DNA of 64,000 nt from Desulfatibacillum alkenivorans DSM 16219 (GTDB lineage Bacteria; Desulfobacterota; Desulfobacteria; Desulfobacterales; Desulfatibacillaceae), in assembly GCF_900142135.1 (NCBI RefSeq), contig NZ_FQZU01000018.1:53676-117675 (forward strand). The letters run 5' to 3'. The notes beneath the pieces were generated by a model, which searched no databases, had not been told where the DNA came from, and was given only the letters and a program-made list of their open reading frames with translations. The translations under genes and the position numbers were made by a program. Position 1 is the first letter of the stretch; every line of letters begins with the position of its first letter. Shown here one piece after another: positions 35,194 through 44,169 of the stretch.

Positions 35194-35583
35194 TTAGCAG
35201 GCCTGGCTTTCCAGGCAGACGGGCTCCGGCTGATTGTTCTGCACATACTCGGTGATGTCGATGCCAAAATGCACGAACAGATCCTCGCGGCCGGGCAGGG
35301 GAATCCAGTAGGTGTCAATGACCATGCCCAAAGCGTCGATCATTCCTACTTTGCGTACGGCGCTTTGCTGCTTCATGGCCTTTCCGGCAAGGCATCCCTT
35401 GTGCATTTCCTTGCCGCCTTGCTCGTAGCAATAGGTTCCCGGCGCGTATCCAAGGGCCTTGCCCGCCTTGTTGCAGTCCACGATCAAACGGTCCTTGTTG
35501 TTCAGCATGACCGGAAAGGGAAAATTGTCCCAAAACAGGTGAAAACCGTCCAATATTTCCTGTTCCACTTCCATATTATTCAT
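35194..35583 (-). CDS. Small single PAS-domain-like protein
   Basis: 129 residues from ATG 35583 with AGGAAAGGA upstream; the longer frame to 35685 overlaps the CpxP-like stop. The sequence reads as one PAS fold (LFWDNFPFPVMLNNKDRLIV, DCNKAGKALGY, then GMVIDTYWIPLPG, VHFGIDITEYV). Two Cys near CYEQGGKEMHKGCLAGKA and two at the C-terminus could ligate a metal or heme, but this is a guess. There is no output domain. It lies in the Cpx-like operon between the lipoprotein and the response regulator and may modulate the kinase. Confidence 0.72.
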   Translation of the reverse strand: MNNMEVEQEILDGFHLFWDNFPFPVMLNNKDRLIVDCNKAGKALGYAPGTYCYEQGGKEMHKGCLAGKAMKQQSAVRKVGMIDALGMVIDTYWIPLPGREDLFVHFGIDITEYVQNNQPEPVCLESQAC

Positions 35584-35626
35584 GATGCGTTCCTTTCCTC
35601 TTGCGTCCGGGTCGTTAAAAACGTTT

Positions 35627-36094
35627 TTAGAAGCATTCCTCTCGTTTGGATTTGATGTGCTCCAGCAGGGCGTTTCTCTGTTCAACCGTGAGCACGGCGG
35701 ACATATCGGCCAATTTGTCGGCCGTCCTGTGGGCGAATTCGGTCATCAGGCGGATTTGCTCGTCCAGTTGTTGGTGCAGGTCCTCCCGGTCAATTTCTTC
35801 GGCCAAAAGGGTTTCCACCATGGCCGTACGGGAATTTTTCCCCCTTTGCCTGACTGTTAGCGCGTCTTCCAGGAGCAAGTGGGCAATATCACGGATTTCC
35901 TCTTGCTGGGCCTCGTCGGCTTTGAGCTTGGACAAAGCCCGGTCCAGGCCTTTTTCCACGCGAAGCGCCGCAACCTCCGGATCATGGTTGAAGCGGCAGC
36001 TATCGCGGCATCCGGCGAAAAGAACGCCCCCCAGCACCATCGTTAGAACGAGAATTCCAAAAATTTTAGGCATCTTTTTTGTTTTCATCTTCAT
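35627..36094 (-). CDS. CpxP/Spy-like periplasmic lipoprotein
   Basis: 155 residues. Lipoprotein signal peptide ends GGVLFAGC (Cys about 29), followed by a helical mature chain with LTVEQR, the LTxxQ signature of the CpxP/Spy family. CpxP inhibits the kinase and binds misfolded periplasmic protein; the family match is by motif only, and a lipoprotein form differs from soluble E. coli CpxP. ATG 36094 has AAGGAG upstream. It is the first gene of the four-gene operon. Confidence 0.75.
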   Translation of the reverse strand: MKMKTKKMPKIFGILVLTMVLGGVLFAGCRDSCRFNHDPEVAALRVEKGLDRALSKLKADEAQQEEIRDIAHLLLEDALTVRQRGKNSRTAMVETLLAEEIDREDLHQQLDEQIRLMTEFAHRTADKLADMSAVLTVEQRNALLEHIKSKREECF

Positions 36095-36206
36095 GACAAT
36101 CTCCTTTGTTTGGAAGGTTCAACAACAACGTTGCACAGGAGTCTGCCACGGTTTTCTTGCGTGAGTTTGTACGGATTGTTAAGAAGTATGAAGCTGAAGA
36201 AAAAAA

Positions 36207-36240
36207 GGGCGTCCCCTGTTTATACAGGGGACGCTTTTTT
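36207..36240 (-). terminator. Terminator of the acyl-CoA dehydrogenase gene
   Basis: GCGTCCCCTG (36209-36218) pairs with CAGGGGACGC (36225-36234), six-base loop. It lies just beyond the dehydrogenase stop at 36263, and a poly-A run on the plus strand (36198-36206) gives the T run for the minus transcript. Confidence 0.85.
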
Positions 36241-36262
36241 TAGGCCGGATTTTGGAAAAGGC

Positions 36263-37438
36263 TTAGAGGTCGCCCATACCGCGCTGAAGAAGCTCCGCGC
36301 CGATGAGCAGACGGCGTATTTCCGAGGTGCCGGCGCCGATTTCGTAAAGTTTGGCGTCGCGGTAAAATCGATTGATGGGGTAATCCAGGGTATAGCCGTA
36401 GCCTCCGTGGATTTGCAGGGATTGGTTCACCGCTCGGGAAGCGGATTCCCCTGCGAACAAGACGGCGGCCGCCGCCAGCTTGTGCACATCGGTTCCCTTG
36501 CCGCCGGAGCTGGCTTTATCGGCCAAAACCGCCGCCTTGTATGTCAGGCAGCGGGCCGCCTCCATCTCCACGTACATGTCCGCCAGCTTGGCTTTGATGA
36601 GCTGGAAGTCGCCGATGGGGCTGCCGAACTGCTTGCGTTTTTTGCTGTATTTGATGGCAAGCTCCAGGGCCGCCTCGCCAATGCCCAATGCCATGGCCGC
36701 CACCACGGCCCGCTCCAGGTCCAGGCCCGTCATCATGATATGGATGCCGTTGTTGACGTCGCCCAACACCTGGGACCGGGGAACCCGGCAATTGCTGAAG
36801 ACCAGTTCGCCGGTGGGGGAGCCTTTATTGCCGATTTTTTCCATCTTGGGGGGGATGATCAGACCGTCGAAATCCCGTTCGATGATAAAAGCAGTGATGC
36901 CGCGGGCTTTTCGTTCCATGTCGGTTTTGGCGTAAACCATGGCCACGTTCATGACGGGGGCGTTGGTGATGAATATTTTGCCGCCGTTGAGGATGAAATC
37001 ATCTCCGTCAGGATCGGCCGTGGTTTGGATGCCCACGGCGTCGGAGCCTGCGTCGGGCTCGGTCAGGCCCATGCATCCGTACCATTCGCCCGAGCAAAGG
37101 CTGGGCAGGTATTTACGCCGCTGTTCTTCCGTTGCGTTTCGATAGATGTTGTGCGTGCACAAGTTCAAATGCGCCCCATAGGAGAGAGCCAAAGCTGGGC
37201 AGACGCGAGCGATTTGCTCGGTGGCGAGAACGGTCGCCGTCAGATCGTAACCCGATCCCCCGTATTCCTCGGGGATGCCAAGGCCAAGGAAACCCAGGTC
37301 TCCCATCTTCTGCCAAATGCTGTCCGGGAACTTGTCCTCCCGGTCGATTTGTTCAGCAAGGGGACCGACTTCCTTCCTCATAAAGTCCGCCACGTTTTTC
37401 TTAATCATTTGTTGTTCCGGGCTAAGATCAAAATCCAT
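36263..37438 (-). CDS. Acyl-CoA dehydrogenase, isovaleryl-CoA dehydrogenase type
   Basis: 391 residues of the FAD acyl-CoA dehydrogenase family. Motifs [35 protein letters not shown] and [14 protein letters not shown] are present. The usual catalytic Glu in the YEGT region is Gly/Ala (IGAGT), and a Glu at position 242 in [11 protein letters not shown] is where isovaleryl-CoA dehydrogenase has its base. This supports a branched-chain (leucine-pathway) substrate. The start is ATG 37438 with AAGGGAG upstream. It is monocistronic; electrons would go to an electron-transfer flavoprotein not found here. Confidence 0.9.
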   Translation of the reverse strand: MDFDLSPEQQMIKKNVADFMRKEVGPLAEQIDREDKFPDSIWQKMGDLGFLGLGIPEEYGGSGYDLTATVLATEQIARVCPALALSYGAHLNLCTHNIYRNATEEQRRKYLPSLCSGEWYGCMGLTEPDAGSDAVGIQTTADPDGDDFILNGGKIFITNAPVMNVAMVYAKTDMERKARGITAFIIERDFDGLIIPPKMEKIGNKGSPTGELVFSNCRVPRSQVLGDVNNGIHIMMTGLDLERAVVAAMALGIGEAALELAIKYSKKRKQFGSPIGDFQLIKAKLADMYVEMEAARCLTYKAAVLADKASSGGKGTDVHKLAAAAVLFAGESASRAVNQSLQIHGGYGYTLDYPINRFYRDAKLYEIGAGTSEIRRLLIGAELLQRGMGDL

Positions 37439-38499
37439 CTTGATACTCCCTTCTTTGAAAATGGCGCAACTCGACGCACCCTTCCTGGGGCCATTTGGGC
37501 ATTACAATAGTCGGAGAAGATTAGGGTTTTCCTGATGCGGGCCTTGGACGGCTAGCACGGTTCTCAAGGCTTGATTGAGAACAAGAATAGCCTCGCAAAA
37601 GTATTCCGTGCAAGGTTTTTTCCCTTTTGGGGTTATTTGGTTTATAATGTAACGATCGTAGAAAAAAAGATCGGGTGAAAAAATGAAGAAGGAAACATCC
37701 CGAATGAATTCTCTGCATTTTCATTACCTTCTTTTTATCACGCTGTATTAATTGGTAATTATCTCTCTTTGGGTGGGGGATTATGTTGCCCTGAACCATA
37801 AAATGGCCGAAAGCGGAACCGCAATCCCAGTTTTTTGGGAGGCCGCCGGATCGCTATTTTTTTGAGGCTAATTCTGATTTCAGGTGATGAGGGCCGTTTT
37901 TGGAGCAACGCGTTTTTTGTGATTCAATCGGGGCCGAAAACAGGAAAACCCTTGATATACATACCATGAATGCAGAGATTGTTGATTTAAGGCCTGGGAA
38001 GCCTGACAGGACGGCGTCATGTTGCATTTAGGCTGTTTTGAAGAATTGTATGTTTTTTTGAGGCGGATTCAGAAAGACGCTGGGTCCCCGTTTCCGGGAG
38101 TGCGTCATGCCGCCTCCCTGCACGGGGATGACGGGGAGAGCGGGCCGCTGCGTTTTTTAGGTCGTGGATGCGCCTTCGCCAATAACCGGGCTAAATCCCA
38201 AGGTCCTTCAGCTATTTTTGCCATGTAAGATCGTTATCCCGGCAAGGGCGATCCGTTTTTTGGGGATCGCCCGCAAGGCGGGACCCATCGTCCTTTGCCC
38301 ATTGATTGTTGGGACGCTATTGGTTTTTTTGTATGGACGCAGCGGGGCGTCCATGAAACGGGGAAAAAAAGCAGGCGTGCGCGCCGGAAATAAAAAAGGG
38401 CGGCGGTTCCGGCTGCCATGGGCAACCGGAACCGACGCTCTTGATGTTTTAAGGCAATATAAATCGGGAGGCTGTGACACTACCCTCCCTTGGAGCGTC
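37439..38499. other. 1.06 kb noncoding region with repeats
   Basis: No credible gene: frames are short and shifting. The left half (37560-37780) is AT-rich and holds the dehydrogenase promoter. The right half (38100-38420) carries copies of repeats also found at 63.1-63.5 kb. The 803-codon open frame running rightward is the antisense shadow of the molybdopterin gene. Confidence 0.65.
38111..38292. repeat. Interspersed palindromic repeat (copy near molybdopterin gene)
   Basis: CCTCCCTGCACGGGGATGAC begins near 38111, and 38240-38292 reads CGGCAAGGGCGATCCG, a T-rich loop, then GGATCGCCCGCAAGGCGGGA. The second part folds as a hairpin (GGGCGATCC/GGATCGCCC). Both parts recur at 63134-63170 and 63450-63504 with few changes. 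Confidence 0.7.
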
Positions 38500-40587
38500 T
38501 TAAGCAGGCGTCACCGTGACAAAATGCTCCTGCATGGCGATGGCGCCGCCGGCCGGGTCCCAGTTGTCCAGGCCGCCTGTCATGAGGCGGTTATCCGCCG
38601 CGCCTTTGCCGAAAGCGCGGGTTTCAGCCTTGAGCCGATGCCCGAAGCCGTGGACCATAAAGACCGCCTCGGGATGGATGCAGTCGGTGACGCGGGCCTT
38701 GATGCTTTCCCGGACTCCGTTCTTGGCCACGTTAACCGTGGCGCCGTCCTCGATGCCCAGGGCTTCCGCGGGTCCGGAGTGGATCCACAGGACGTTCTCC
38801 GGCATGAGTTCGGAGAGGGCCGTGTTATTGGCGGTATGCCCCTGGGTGTGGGTCGCCACCCTGCCGAAGGTCAGGCGGAAGGCGCCCTCCGGAGGATGCT
38901 GGGGAGACTCATAAGGCTTGAGGGAGTTTATGCCGGCGTCTTCCAGCTTTTGGGAGATGATTTCGATCTTTCCGGACCGCGTTTTAAAGGATATATCTTC
39001 CTTGGCTTTATAAACGGGCTTGTCGGCGAAAAGAATCCGGCCCGTTTCCTTGAAATCGTCGATGGTGTATCCGGTGTCCTTCAACTGGAAGGCCCAGACG
39101 TCTTCCACGGAGTCGAAGACCAGTTCGGGCAGGTCCAGGCGTTTGGCCAGGCCGGACACGATTTCCCAATCGGCCTTGGAGTCGAAGCGGGGCTCCATGG
39201 CTCTCTGGCGCAGGAAGAAATAGGGCTGCAGGGCGTTTTTGGCGGCAATGATGCTTTCCCGTTCCAGGTAGGTGGACAAGGGCAGGACCACGTCAGAATG
39301 CCACGCGGTGTCGGACCAGGAAAAAGTGACGCTGACCATGAGATCCAACTTGTTGAAGGTTTCCTTCAAGCGGTCGGGATCGGGGAAGCCCATGAGGGGA
39401 TCGTGCCGCCAGGCGATGTAGGCCTTGATCGGGTAGGGATCTTCGGTTTCCATGGCCTTGAACAGCAGATGGGTCAGGCCGGGGCCTTTTTCAATATGGG
39501 GCAGCTTCCAGCCTGCGCCGTCCACGCGATCCTCCTCCGGGGAGGGGTAGAGATCCATGAATTTTTTCAGAGAGCGGACGCCCATGTCTCCGGGTTTGTT
39601 CACAAAGGGCAGGCCGCCCTTGGCGCCGTAGGAGCCCAGCAAGGCGTTGATGATATACGCCGTACGGGAGACGTGGAAGGAATCCTTGTAACGGGCGGTC
39701 ATCCAGCCGGGATGCCAGATCACAGCGGGGGCGGCGTCGGCCAGTTCTCTGGCGAAAGCCCGGATGCTTTCGGCGGACACGCCGCATTCCCTGGCGGCCC
39801 AGTCCGGGGAGTAGGGCTTGACGAATTTTTCCAGGGCGTCCATGTCCTGAATGTGTTTGGATGCAAAATCCTTGTCGTAAAAGCCTTCGTTCAAAAGCTC
39901 GTGAATGACCGACAGATTCAAGGCGTAATCCGTGCCCGGACGCACCATGAAAAAACGGTTGGCCTTGGTGGAGGAGACGTTAGCCCGGATGTCGATCACG
40001 GTAAGGCGGCATCCCTTGTCCATGGCGTCCACCAGGTCGCCCACTTCCTGCACGTTCACCGCCTCGAACATGTTCCGGGATTGGAGCACCACGTGCTTGG
40101 CGTTCTTCAGGTCGTATTCCACGGCCTTGCGGCCCTGGCCCGTGACAGACAATGCTGCGTGCTGGACGTTGCGGGCGCAGGAGGCGTCGTGGTTGCAATA
40201 ATTGGGAGTGCCCAGGCCCCGGAGAAAAGCCCGGTGCATGTCGCGGAAGGGGCCGCCGCGGTCCGACAGGGAGACGGCTCTGGGGCCGTATTTTTCCATG
40301 ACCCCTTTCATTTTGTTGGCGATGTAATCCAAGGCCTCGTCCCAGGATACGGCTTTCCAATGCCCGGAGCCTCTTTCGCCCACGCGGATCAACGGGCTTT
40401 GGGGCCTTTCATCGTCTTCCACCAGGGCTTTGCCGGCGACTCCGCGGGGGCACACGCCCTTCATGGAGGAAAAATAGGGGTTTCCCTGGATGAACCTTAC
40501 TCTGCCGTGCCCGGTTTCCACCTTGATGGGGCAACGCACGGTGCACATGCCGCAAATGCTGTAAGTCGTCTTTAACGATTCGGTCAA
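38500..40587 (-). CDS. Molybdopterin oxidoreductase catalytic subunit
   Basis: 695 residues from TTG 40587, which follows AAGGAG; the open frame upstream to 40704 has no SD. An N-terminal [4Fe-4S] ligand set is formed by Cys 12, 15, 19 and 46 (CGMCTVRC ... GVCPRG). A probable Mo-coordinating Cys is near 137 (NHDASCARN), as in thiosulfate/polysulfide reductase relatives. No Tat signal is present, so it is cytoplasmic, unlike PhsA or PsrA. The usual ferredoxin and membrane subunits are absent from the neighbourhood, so partners are encoded elsewhere. Substrate is unknown. Confidence 0.87.
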   Translation of the reverse strand: MTESLKTTYSICGMCTVRCPIKVETGHGRVRFIQGNPYFSSMKGVCPRGVAGKALVEDDERPQSPLIRVGERGSGHWKAVSWDEALDYIANKMKGVMEKYGPRAVSLSDRGGPFRDMHRAFLRGLGTPNYCNHDASCARNVQHAALSVTGQGRKAVEYDLKNAKHVVLQSRNMFEAVNVQEVGDLVDAMDKGCRLTVIDIRANVSSTKANRFFMVRPGTDYALNLSVIHELLNEGFYDKDFASKHIQDMDALEKFVKPYSPDWAARECGVSAESIRAFARELADAAPAVIWHPGWMTARYKDSFHVSRTAYIINALLGSYGAKGGLPFVNKPGDMGVRSLKKFMDLYPSPEEDRVDGAGWKLPHIEKGPGLTHLLFKAMETEDPYPIKAYIAWRHDPLMGFPDPDRLKETFNKLDLMVSVTFSWSDTAWHSDVVLPLSTYLERESIIAAKNALQPYFFLRQRAMEPRFDSKADWEIVSGLAKRLDLPELVFDSVEDVWAFQLKDTGYTIDDFKETGRILFADKPVYKAKEDISFKTRSGKIEIISQKLEDAGINSLKPYESPQHPPEGAFRLTFGRVATHTQGHTANNTALSELMPENVLWIHSGPAEALGIEDGATVNVAKNGVRESIKARVTDCIHPEAVFMVHGFGHRLKAETRAFGKGAADNRLMTGGLDNWDPAGGAIAMQEHFVTVTPA

Positions 40588-41103
40588 TGGATTCTCCTTG
40601 GTTCTTAAAGATGCGCTTTGACGCACTTCCAAAATTGCAAACAGCCGGACTTCGACAGGACATTCCAGCCGCATATTCGGGCGGCCCGCCGCAAGAAAAA
40701 GCAACGCCGCCTATTCTCTGTTTATCGGAAAGACAATCATACCTCTTGATTGTTTGGGGACGAAAAATCGTGAAAGTGCAGAAATCCATAAAAGCCGCAA
40801 GCTCGAAGGCTTTCAGCATGGAAGGGGAGATGCTTCGCAGTCGTTTTCGGCGCTCCTTCACGTCATCCTGTCCGCCGAATAATTTACCAAAGGCCGACAC
40901 GGTATGTCAATAATGATACAATGATAATCATTACATTTTGCTGTTTGCTTTCTTATGGGGAAGGAAGTATTCCGATCGTTCAAAAATCCTAAAAAGACAG
41001 TGTGTTGCAAAAATGTCAGGTTTGGAAATTGCCTTGGATGGTTATATTCTGTTAAGACTAGCCCGGTAAGTAACATGGACCAATAGGGCATATAAAGGTG
41101 CGC
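40588..41103. other. Noncoding gap between molybdopterin and QueG-like genes
   Basis: No gene supported. It holds the Fur-box-like palindrome at 40913-40932 and AT-rich promoter-like DNA to 41090. Confidence 0.55.
40913..40932. promoter_or_regulatory. Fur-box-like palindrome
   Basis: The sequence reads TGATACAATGATAATCATT and contains AATGATAATCATT, the core of the Fur consensus (GATAATGATAATCATTATC). It lies 172 bases before the QueG-like gene and 326 bases before the molybdopterin gene start, so its target is unclear. Confidence 0.45.
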
Positions 41104-41808
41104 ATGGCTTCGAAAGATCAAATAAAATTTGCTTGGCTGAATGAATGGATGAGCGCCCATGGGGTGGAGTTATGGGGCGGGGCGGACTTGCAGGAATTTG
41201 AAACGCCCACAGATGAGCACGGAGACGGCTTTCCCGGGGCCGTGTCTTTCGGCCTGCCCATGAGCCCGGAGATCATGCAGTCCATCCGCAAGGGGCCCAA
41301 CCACGCCTATGCGGCGGAGTACACGCGGGTGAACAACGAGATCAACCGCATCGCCCTGGAACTGGCCCACGCCATCTGGTCCAGGGGATTCCGGGCCAAG
41401 ACTCTGGCCGCTTCCATGCGTACGGATTACGAGAACATCCGGGGAGACTTCCCCCACAAAACGGCAGCCACCCGGGCCGGTCTGGGATGGATCGGCAGGC
41501 ATTGCCAGTTGGTGACCCGGCCTTACGGCCCCTGGGTTCGCCTGGGCACGGTTTTTACGGACATGCCCCTGGATTGCGGCCCAGTTAAAGATGTAGGCCA
41601 TTGCGGAACGTGCAGAAAGTGCGTGGAGGCGTGCCCGGCCGGGGCTTTAAGCGGAAAAAGTTGGCGGGCCGGCGCGCCCAGGGAGGATATCCTGGACGCG
41701 CAAGTCTGCGACATGTATAAAAAAACGCATTTTTTCGAATTCCACAAAGGGCATAATTGCGGCATTTGCACCTCCGCCTGCCCCTACGGGAAGAAAAGGG
41801 CGGAATGA
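41104..41808 (+). CDS. QueG-like double [4Fe-4S] protein
   Basis: About 234 residues. The C-terminal half has HCGTCRKCVEACPAGAL and a second CGICTSACPYGKKR motif, as in epoxyqueuosine reductase QueG. The middle part (HKTAATRAGLGWIGRH) also matches QueG. QueG is about 350-380 residues; this is shorter and lacks HEAT repeats, so it could be a paralogue with another substrate. ATG 41104 is chosen over GTG 41098. It stands alone; the Fur-box-like site precedes it. Confidence 0.8.
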   Translation: MASKDQIKFAWLNEWMSAHGVELWGGADLQEFETPTDEHGDGFPGAVSFGLPMSPEIMQSIRKGPNHAYAAEYTRVNNEINRIALELAHAIWSRGFRAKTLAASMRTDYENIRGDFPHKTAATRAGLGWIGRHCQLVTRPYGPWVRLGTVFTDMPLDCGPVKDVGHCGTCRKCVEACPAGALSGKSWRAGAPREDILDAQVCDMYKKTHFFEFHKGHNCGICTSACPYGKKRAE

Positions 41809-41814
41809 CAGCCC

Positions 41815-42663
41815 TTATTTTTTCTCCATCAAAGCCAGCTGGAGTTCGGGCATGGTTACATTGTTTTTAATGCAATAATCCCATGCCTGGTTGGCCATGT
41901 CCTGCATTTCCTTTTGATCCTGGCTGACTTTCGCGATGGCGTCCACGGTTTCGGGCTTGACGTATCCCAGGGTGACTGCGTCGCGTCCCGCCTCTCTGGC
42001 GGCGTCCAGGACGCGGTTGTTTTCCTCGTCGAAAATGGGATTGTTCAACTGCTCGGAAGCCGGGCGGTAGATCTCGCCGATGATGTTCATGCCCCAGTCC
42101 CCGCCTGCCGCGGCCAGGTAATGGAAATTGGCCGAAAAGGCGCCAAAGTGGGAGACCTCGGGGAATCCGCATACGCCGATAATCACCGTGTTCTGGACGT
42201 CCTTGTATCCCTTGCGATGGGGGTGGGTGGTGTGTCCGTCGCCCCGGGGAATCAGGTAGGGCTCCACCGAGGGCAGGGTGCGCTCGATGTATTTTTTCAG
42301 CAGGGAGATGATGCCGAAATGATACAAGGGCGCGGCGTAAACCACCAGGTCGGCCTCTTCGGTCTGCTGCATGATTTCCGGCACGTCATCCTTGAAGATG
42401 CAGACTCCCGGGGTTTTGGTCCAGCAGGTGAAGCAGCCCTGGCAATGGGCGATTTTTTTATCGCGCAGGTTGACGATTTCGGTGGACGCCCCGGCCTGTT
42501 CACATCCTTCCAAAAAGGCCGCCGTGACCACTTCGGTCTTGCTCACGCCGTCTTTTCGCGGGCTGCCCTGGATGACCAGAACCTTCTTGATGGAATTGGG
42601 CTCGGCTTTTCCGTATTGTTGGTAATGGGGAAATTGAAGGGACTTGGGAATGGGATTTTCCAT
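41815..42663 (-). CDS. Flavodoxin-like NAD(P)H-dependent FMN reductase
   Basis: About 282 residues from ATG 42663, which follows AGGAGGT. The flavodoxin-like fold starts KKVLVIQGSPRKDGVSK, with the flavin-phosphate loop, and has HCQGCFTCW and VYAAPLYHFGIISLLKKYIERT typical of the iron-sulfur flavoprotein/NADPH-dependent FMN reductase group. The C-terminal 100 residues are extra. It lies 59 bases downstream of the PadR gene on the same strand, so PadR probably controls it. Electron acceptor is unknown. Confidence 0.85.
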   Translation of the reverse strand: MENPIPKSLQFPHYQQYGKAEPNSIKKVLVIQGSPRKDGVSKTEVVTAAFLEGCEQAGASTEIVNLRDKKIAHCQGCFTCWTKTPGVCIFKDDVPEIMQQTEEADLVVYAAPLYHFGIISLLKKYIERTLPSVEPYLIPRGDGHTTHPHRKGYKDVQNTVIIGVCGFPEVSHFGAFSANFHYLAAAGGDWGMNIIGEIYRPASEQLNNPIFDEENNRVLDAAREAGRDAVTLGYVKPETVDAIAKVSQDQKEMQDMANQAWDYCIKNNVTMPELQLALMEKK

Positions 42664-42722
42664 GGATGACCTCCTGTTAGCCACGGTGATTAATTTTTTA
42701 GTCCGGTAAGACGCCAGGACGG

Positions 42723-43256
42723 CTATGTCTTGTCAAGCCCGGACTCCTCCAACGCTTTTACGGTATCCTGCATATTGCTCATCACATCCTCGGCGAACCT
42801 CAACCCGCATTCAAAACAGAGCAGTTCAAAGGGGTCGGCGTACGCCCGGATGACCGGTTCGTATTCCCGGAGCTTTTCAAACATCTTATCCAGGGAGTTC
42901 ATGTAGTTGACGGCCAGCTCCCTGCGTTCGTAGGGCTCCAGGTGGGCGAAGAAAAACAGCCGCGCCATGAAGGAGTTTCTGTATTTGTCCAGGCCCAAGG
43001 GTGCGCGCATGGCTTCGTGAAAAGCCTCCCGCCCCTTGTCCGTTATGGTGCAGAGCTTTTTGTTGGGGGCGCCTTCCTGGATCATCAACTGGGATGTGAT
43101 GAGTCCGGCGGCCTCCATTTTTTTCAAGGCCGGATAGATGGAGCCGTAGCTGAGTCCTGAAAAAAAGCCGAAGGACATATCGAATTTTTGGCGGATATCG
43201 TATCCGGTCATATCCTGGTTCATGAGGAAGCCCAGGATCATGGTTTGGATGTCCAT
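42723..43256 (-). CDS. PadR-family transcriptional regulator
   Basis: 177 residues: N-terminal winged helix with ILGFLMNQDMTGYDIRQKF and SYGSIYPALKKMEAAGLI, then the PadR C-terminal helices (LDKYRNSFMARLFFFAHL). Members repress detoxification or phenolic-acid genes, usually their own too. The ATG has AAAGGAT upstream. The perfect inverted repeat at 43282-43308 lies in its own promoter, and the flavodoxin-like gene follows. Confidence 0.92.
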   Translation of the reverse strand: MDIQTMILGFLMNQDMTGYDIRQKFDMSFGFFSGLSYGSIYPALKKMEAAGLITSQLMIQEGAPNKKLCTITDKGREAFHEAMRAPLGLDKYRNSFMARLFFFAHLEPYERRELAVNYMNSLDKMFEKLREYEPVIRAYADPFELLCFECGLRFAEDVMSNMQDTVKALEESGLDKT

Positions 43257-43281
43257 GGCGGATCCTTTCGCTATGTTGGGG

Positions 43282-43308
43282 TGATATATATCGTTTTGAT
43301 ATATATCA
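43282..43308. promoter_or_regulatory. PadR operator overlapping the padR promoter
   Basis: A perfect 11-base inverted repeat TGATATATATC / GATATATATCA flanks a GTTTT spacer. On the minus strand TTGACT (43309-43314) serves as -35 and TATATA or ATATAT (43285-43291) as -10, spacing 17-18, so the palindrome fills the promoter spacer. This is the expected layout for PadR autorepression. Confidence 0.72.
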
Positions 43309-43406
43309 AGTCAATAGGGAGGCACGAAAAAAATCCTAAATCCAGAGGGAAAAAACTATGTGAAATGATAATTTTTGATAAAGTTTTAGTATGTTAGGTG
43401 GAAATG

Positions 43407-44123
43407 TTAAAATAACGTTTGCTGCTCGGGCGGAGCGGTTTTTTCAAGCTCTATGGGCGCCAGGCAGTCAGGGGCGTTGTGGGAGGGAGAGTTGACCGCC
43501 TTGGACACCGGCCAGATTTGAATCTCTCCCATGAAATTGTTTTCCAAAAGATTGTTTAACGCTCCGGAGTCCTGGTTTTGAGGGTCCAGCCAGGATGCCC
43601 AGGCCTGGGGCTGAAGAATGACGGGCATTCTGTGATGGATTGGGGCGAAAGACGCGTCGGCCTCCCGGGTGAGGATGGTGAAGGAATGCAGAGCCTGGCT
43701 GTCTGAGGGGGCTTCCCGGGGCTTCCAGACTTCCCATAGGCCGGCATAGGCGATCATCTTTTTTGGGGCCGGAGAGCAGTAATAAGGCTGTTTGGCGCCC
43801 TTTCCGCCGGTCCATTCGTAAAATCCGTTGGCCGGAACCAGGCACCGGCGCTTTTTAAAGGCCGAGCGGAAGCTGGGCTTTTCCGCCGCGGTTTCGCTCC
43901 GCGCGTTGATGAGGCGGGCCGCGCCCGCCGCATCCTTGGCCCAGGACGGAACCAACCCCCAGGAAAAGGCCTCCAGGCGGGGGCCTTTGTCGTGCACGAT
44001 CACCCAGGCCTTTTGGGTTGGGGCGACGTTGTAGCTGGGCTGAAAGTTTTCCGGCGTATCCCGGACGCCCAGGTTTTCCAGGTCGTCGCCCTCAAACCAG
44101 AATTGAAGAAATCTTCCGCACAT
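43407..44123 (-). CDS. SRAP-family (YedK/HMCES) abasic-site DNA-protein crosslinker
   Basis: 238 residues beginning MCGRF, where Cys2 forms the covalent bond to abasic sites in ssDNA. Other active-site elements are NARSET, GFYEW (Glu) and HHRMP (His). It shields abasic sites during replication. No SD is obvious (GGCGCGGC precedes the ATG). It is isolated and convergent with no SOS-box evident. Confidence 0.93.
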   Translation of the reverse strand: MCGRFLQFWFEGDDLENLGVRDTPENFQPSYNVAPTQKAWVIVHDKGPRLEAFSWGLVPSWAKDAAGAARLINARSETAAEKPSFRSAFKKRRCLVPANGFYEWTGGKGAKQPYYCSPAPKKMIAYAGLWEVWKPREAPSDSQALHSFTILTREADASFAPIHHRMPVILQPQAWASWLDPQNQDSGALNNLLENNFMGEIQIWPVSKAVNSPSHNAPDCLAPIELEKTAPPEQQTLF

Positions 44124-44169
44124 GCCGCGCCTCCGGGGTGATCATGTTGACGCACGCTGGTTGCAAGCC

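Noticed and set aside
36110..37510. 466-codon plus-strand open frame over the acyl-CoA dehydrogenase
   Set aside because: Shadow of the dehydrogenase; no motif and no SD.
38164..40575. 803-codon plus-strand open frame
   Set aside because: Antisense to the molybdopterin oxidoreductase, with no recognisable domain.
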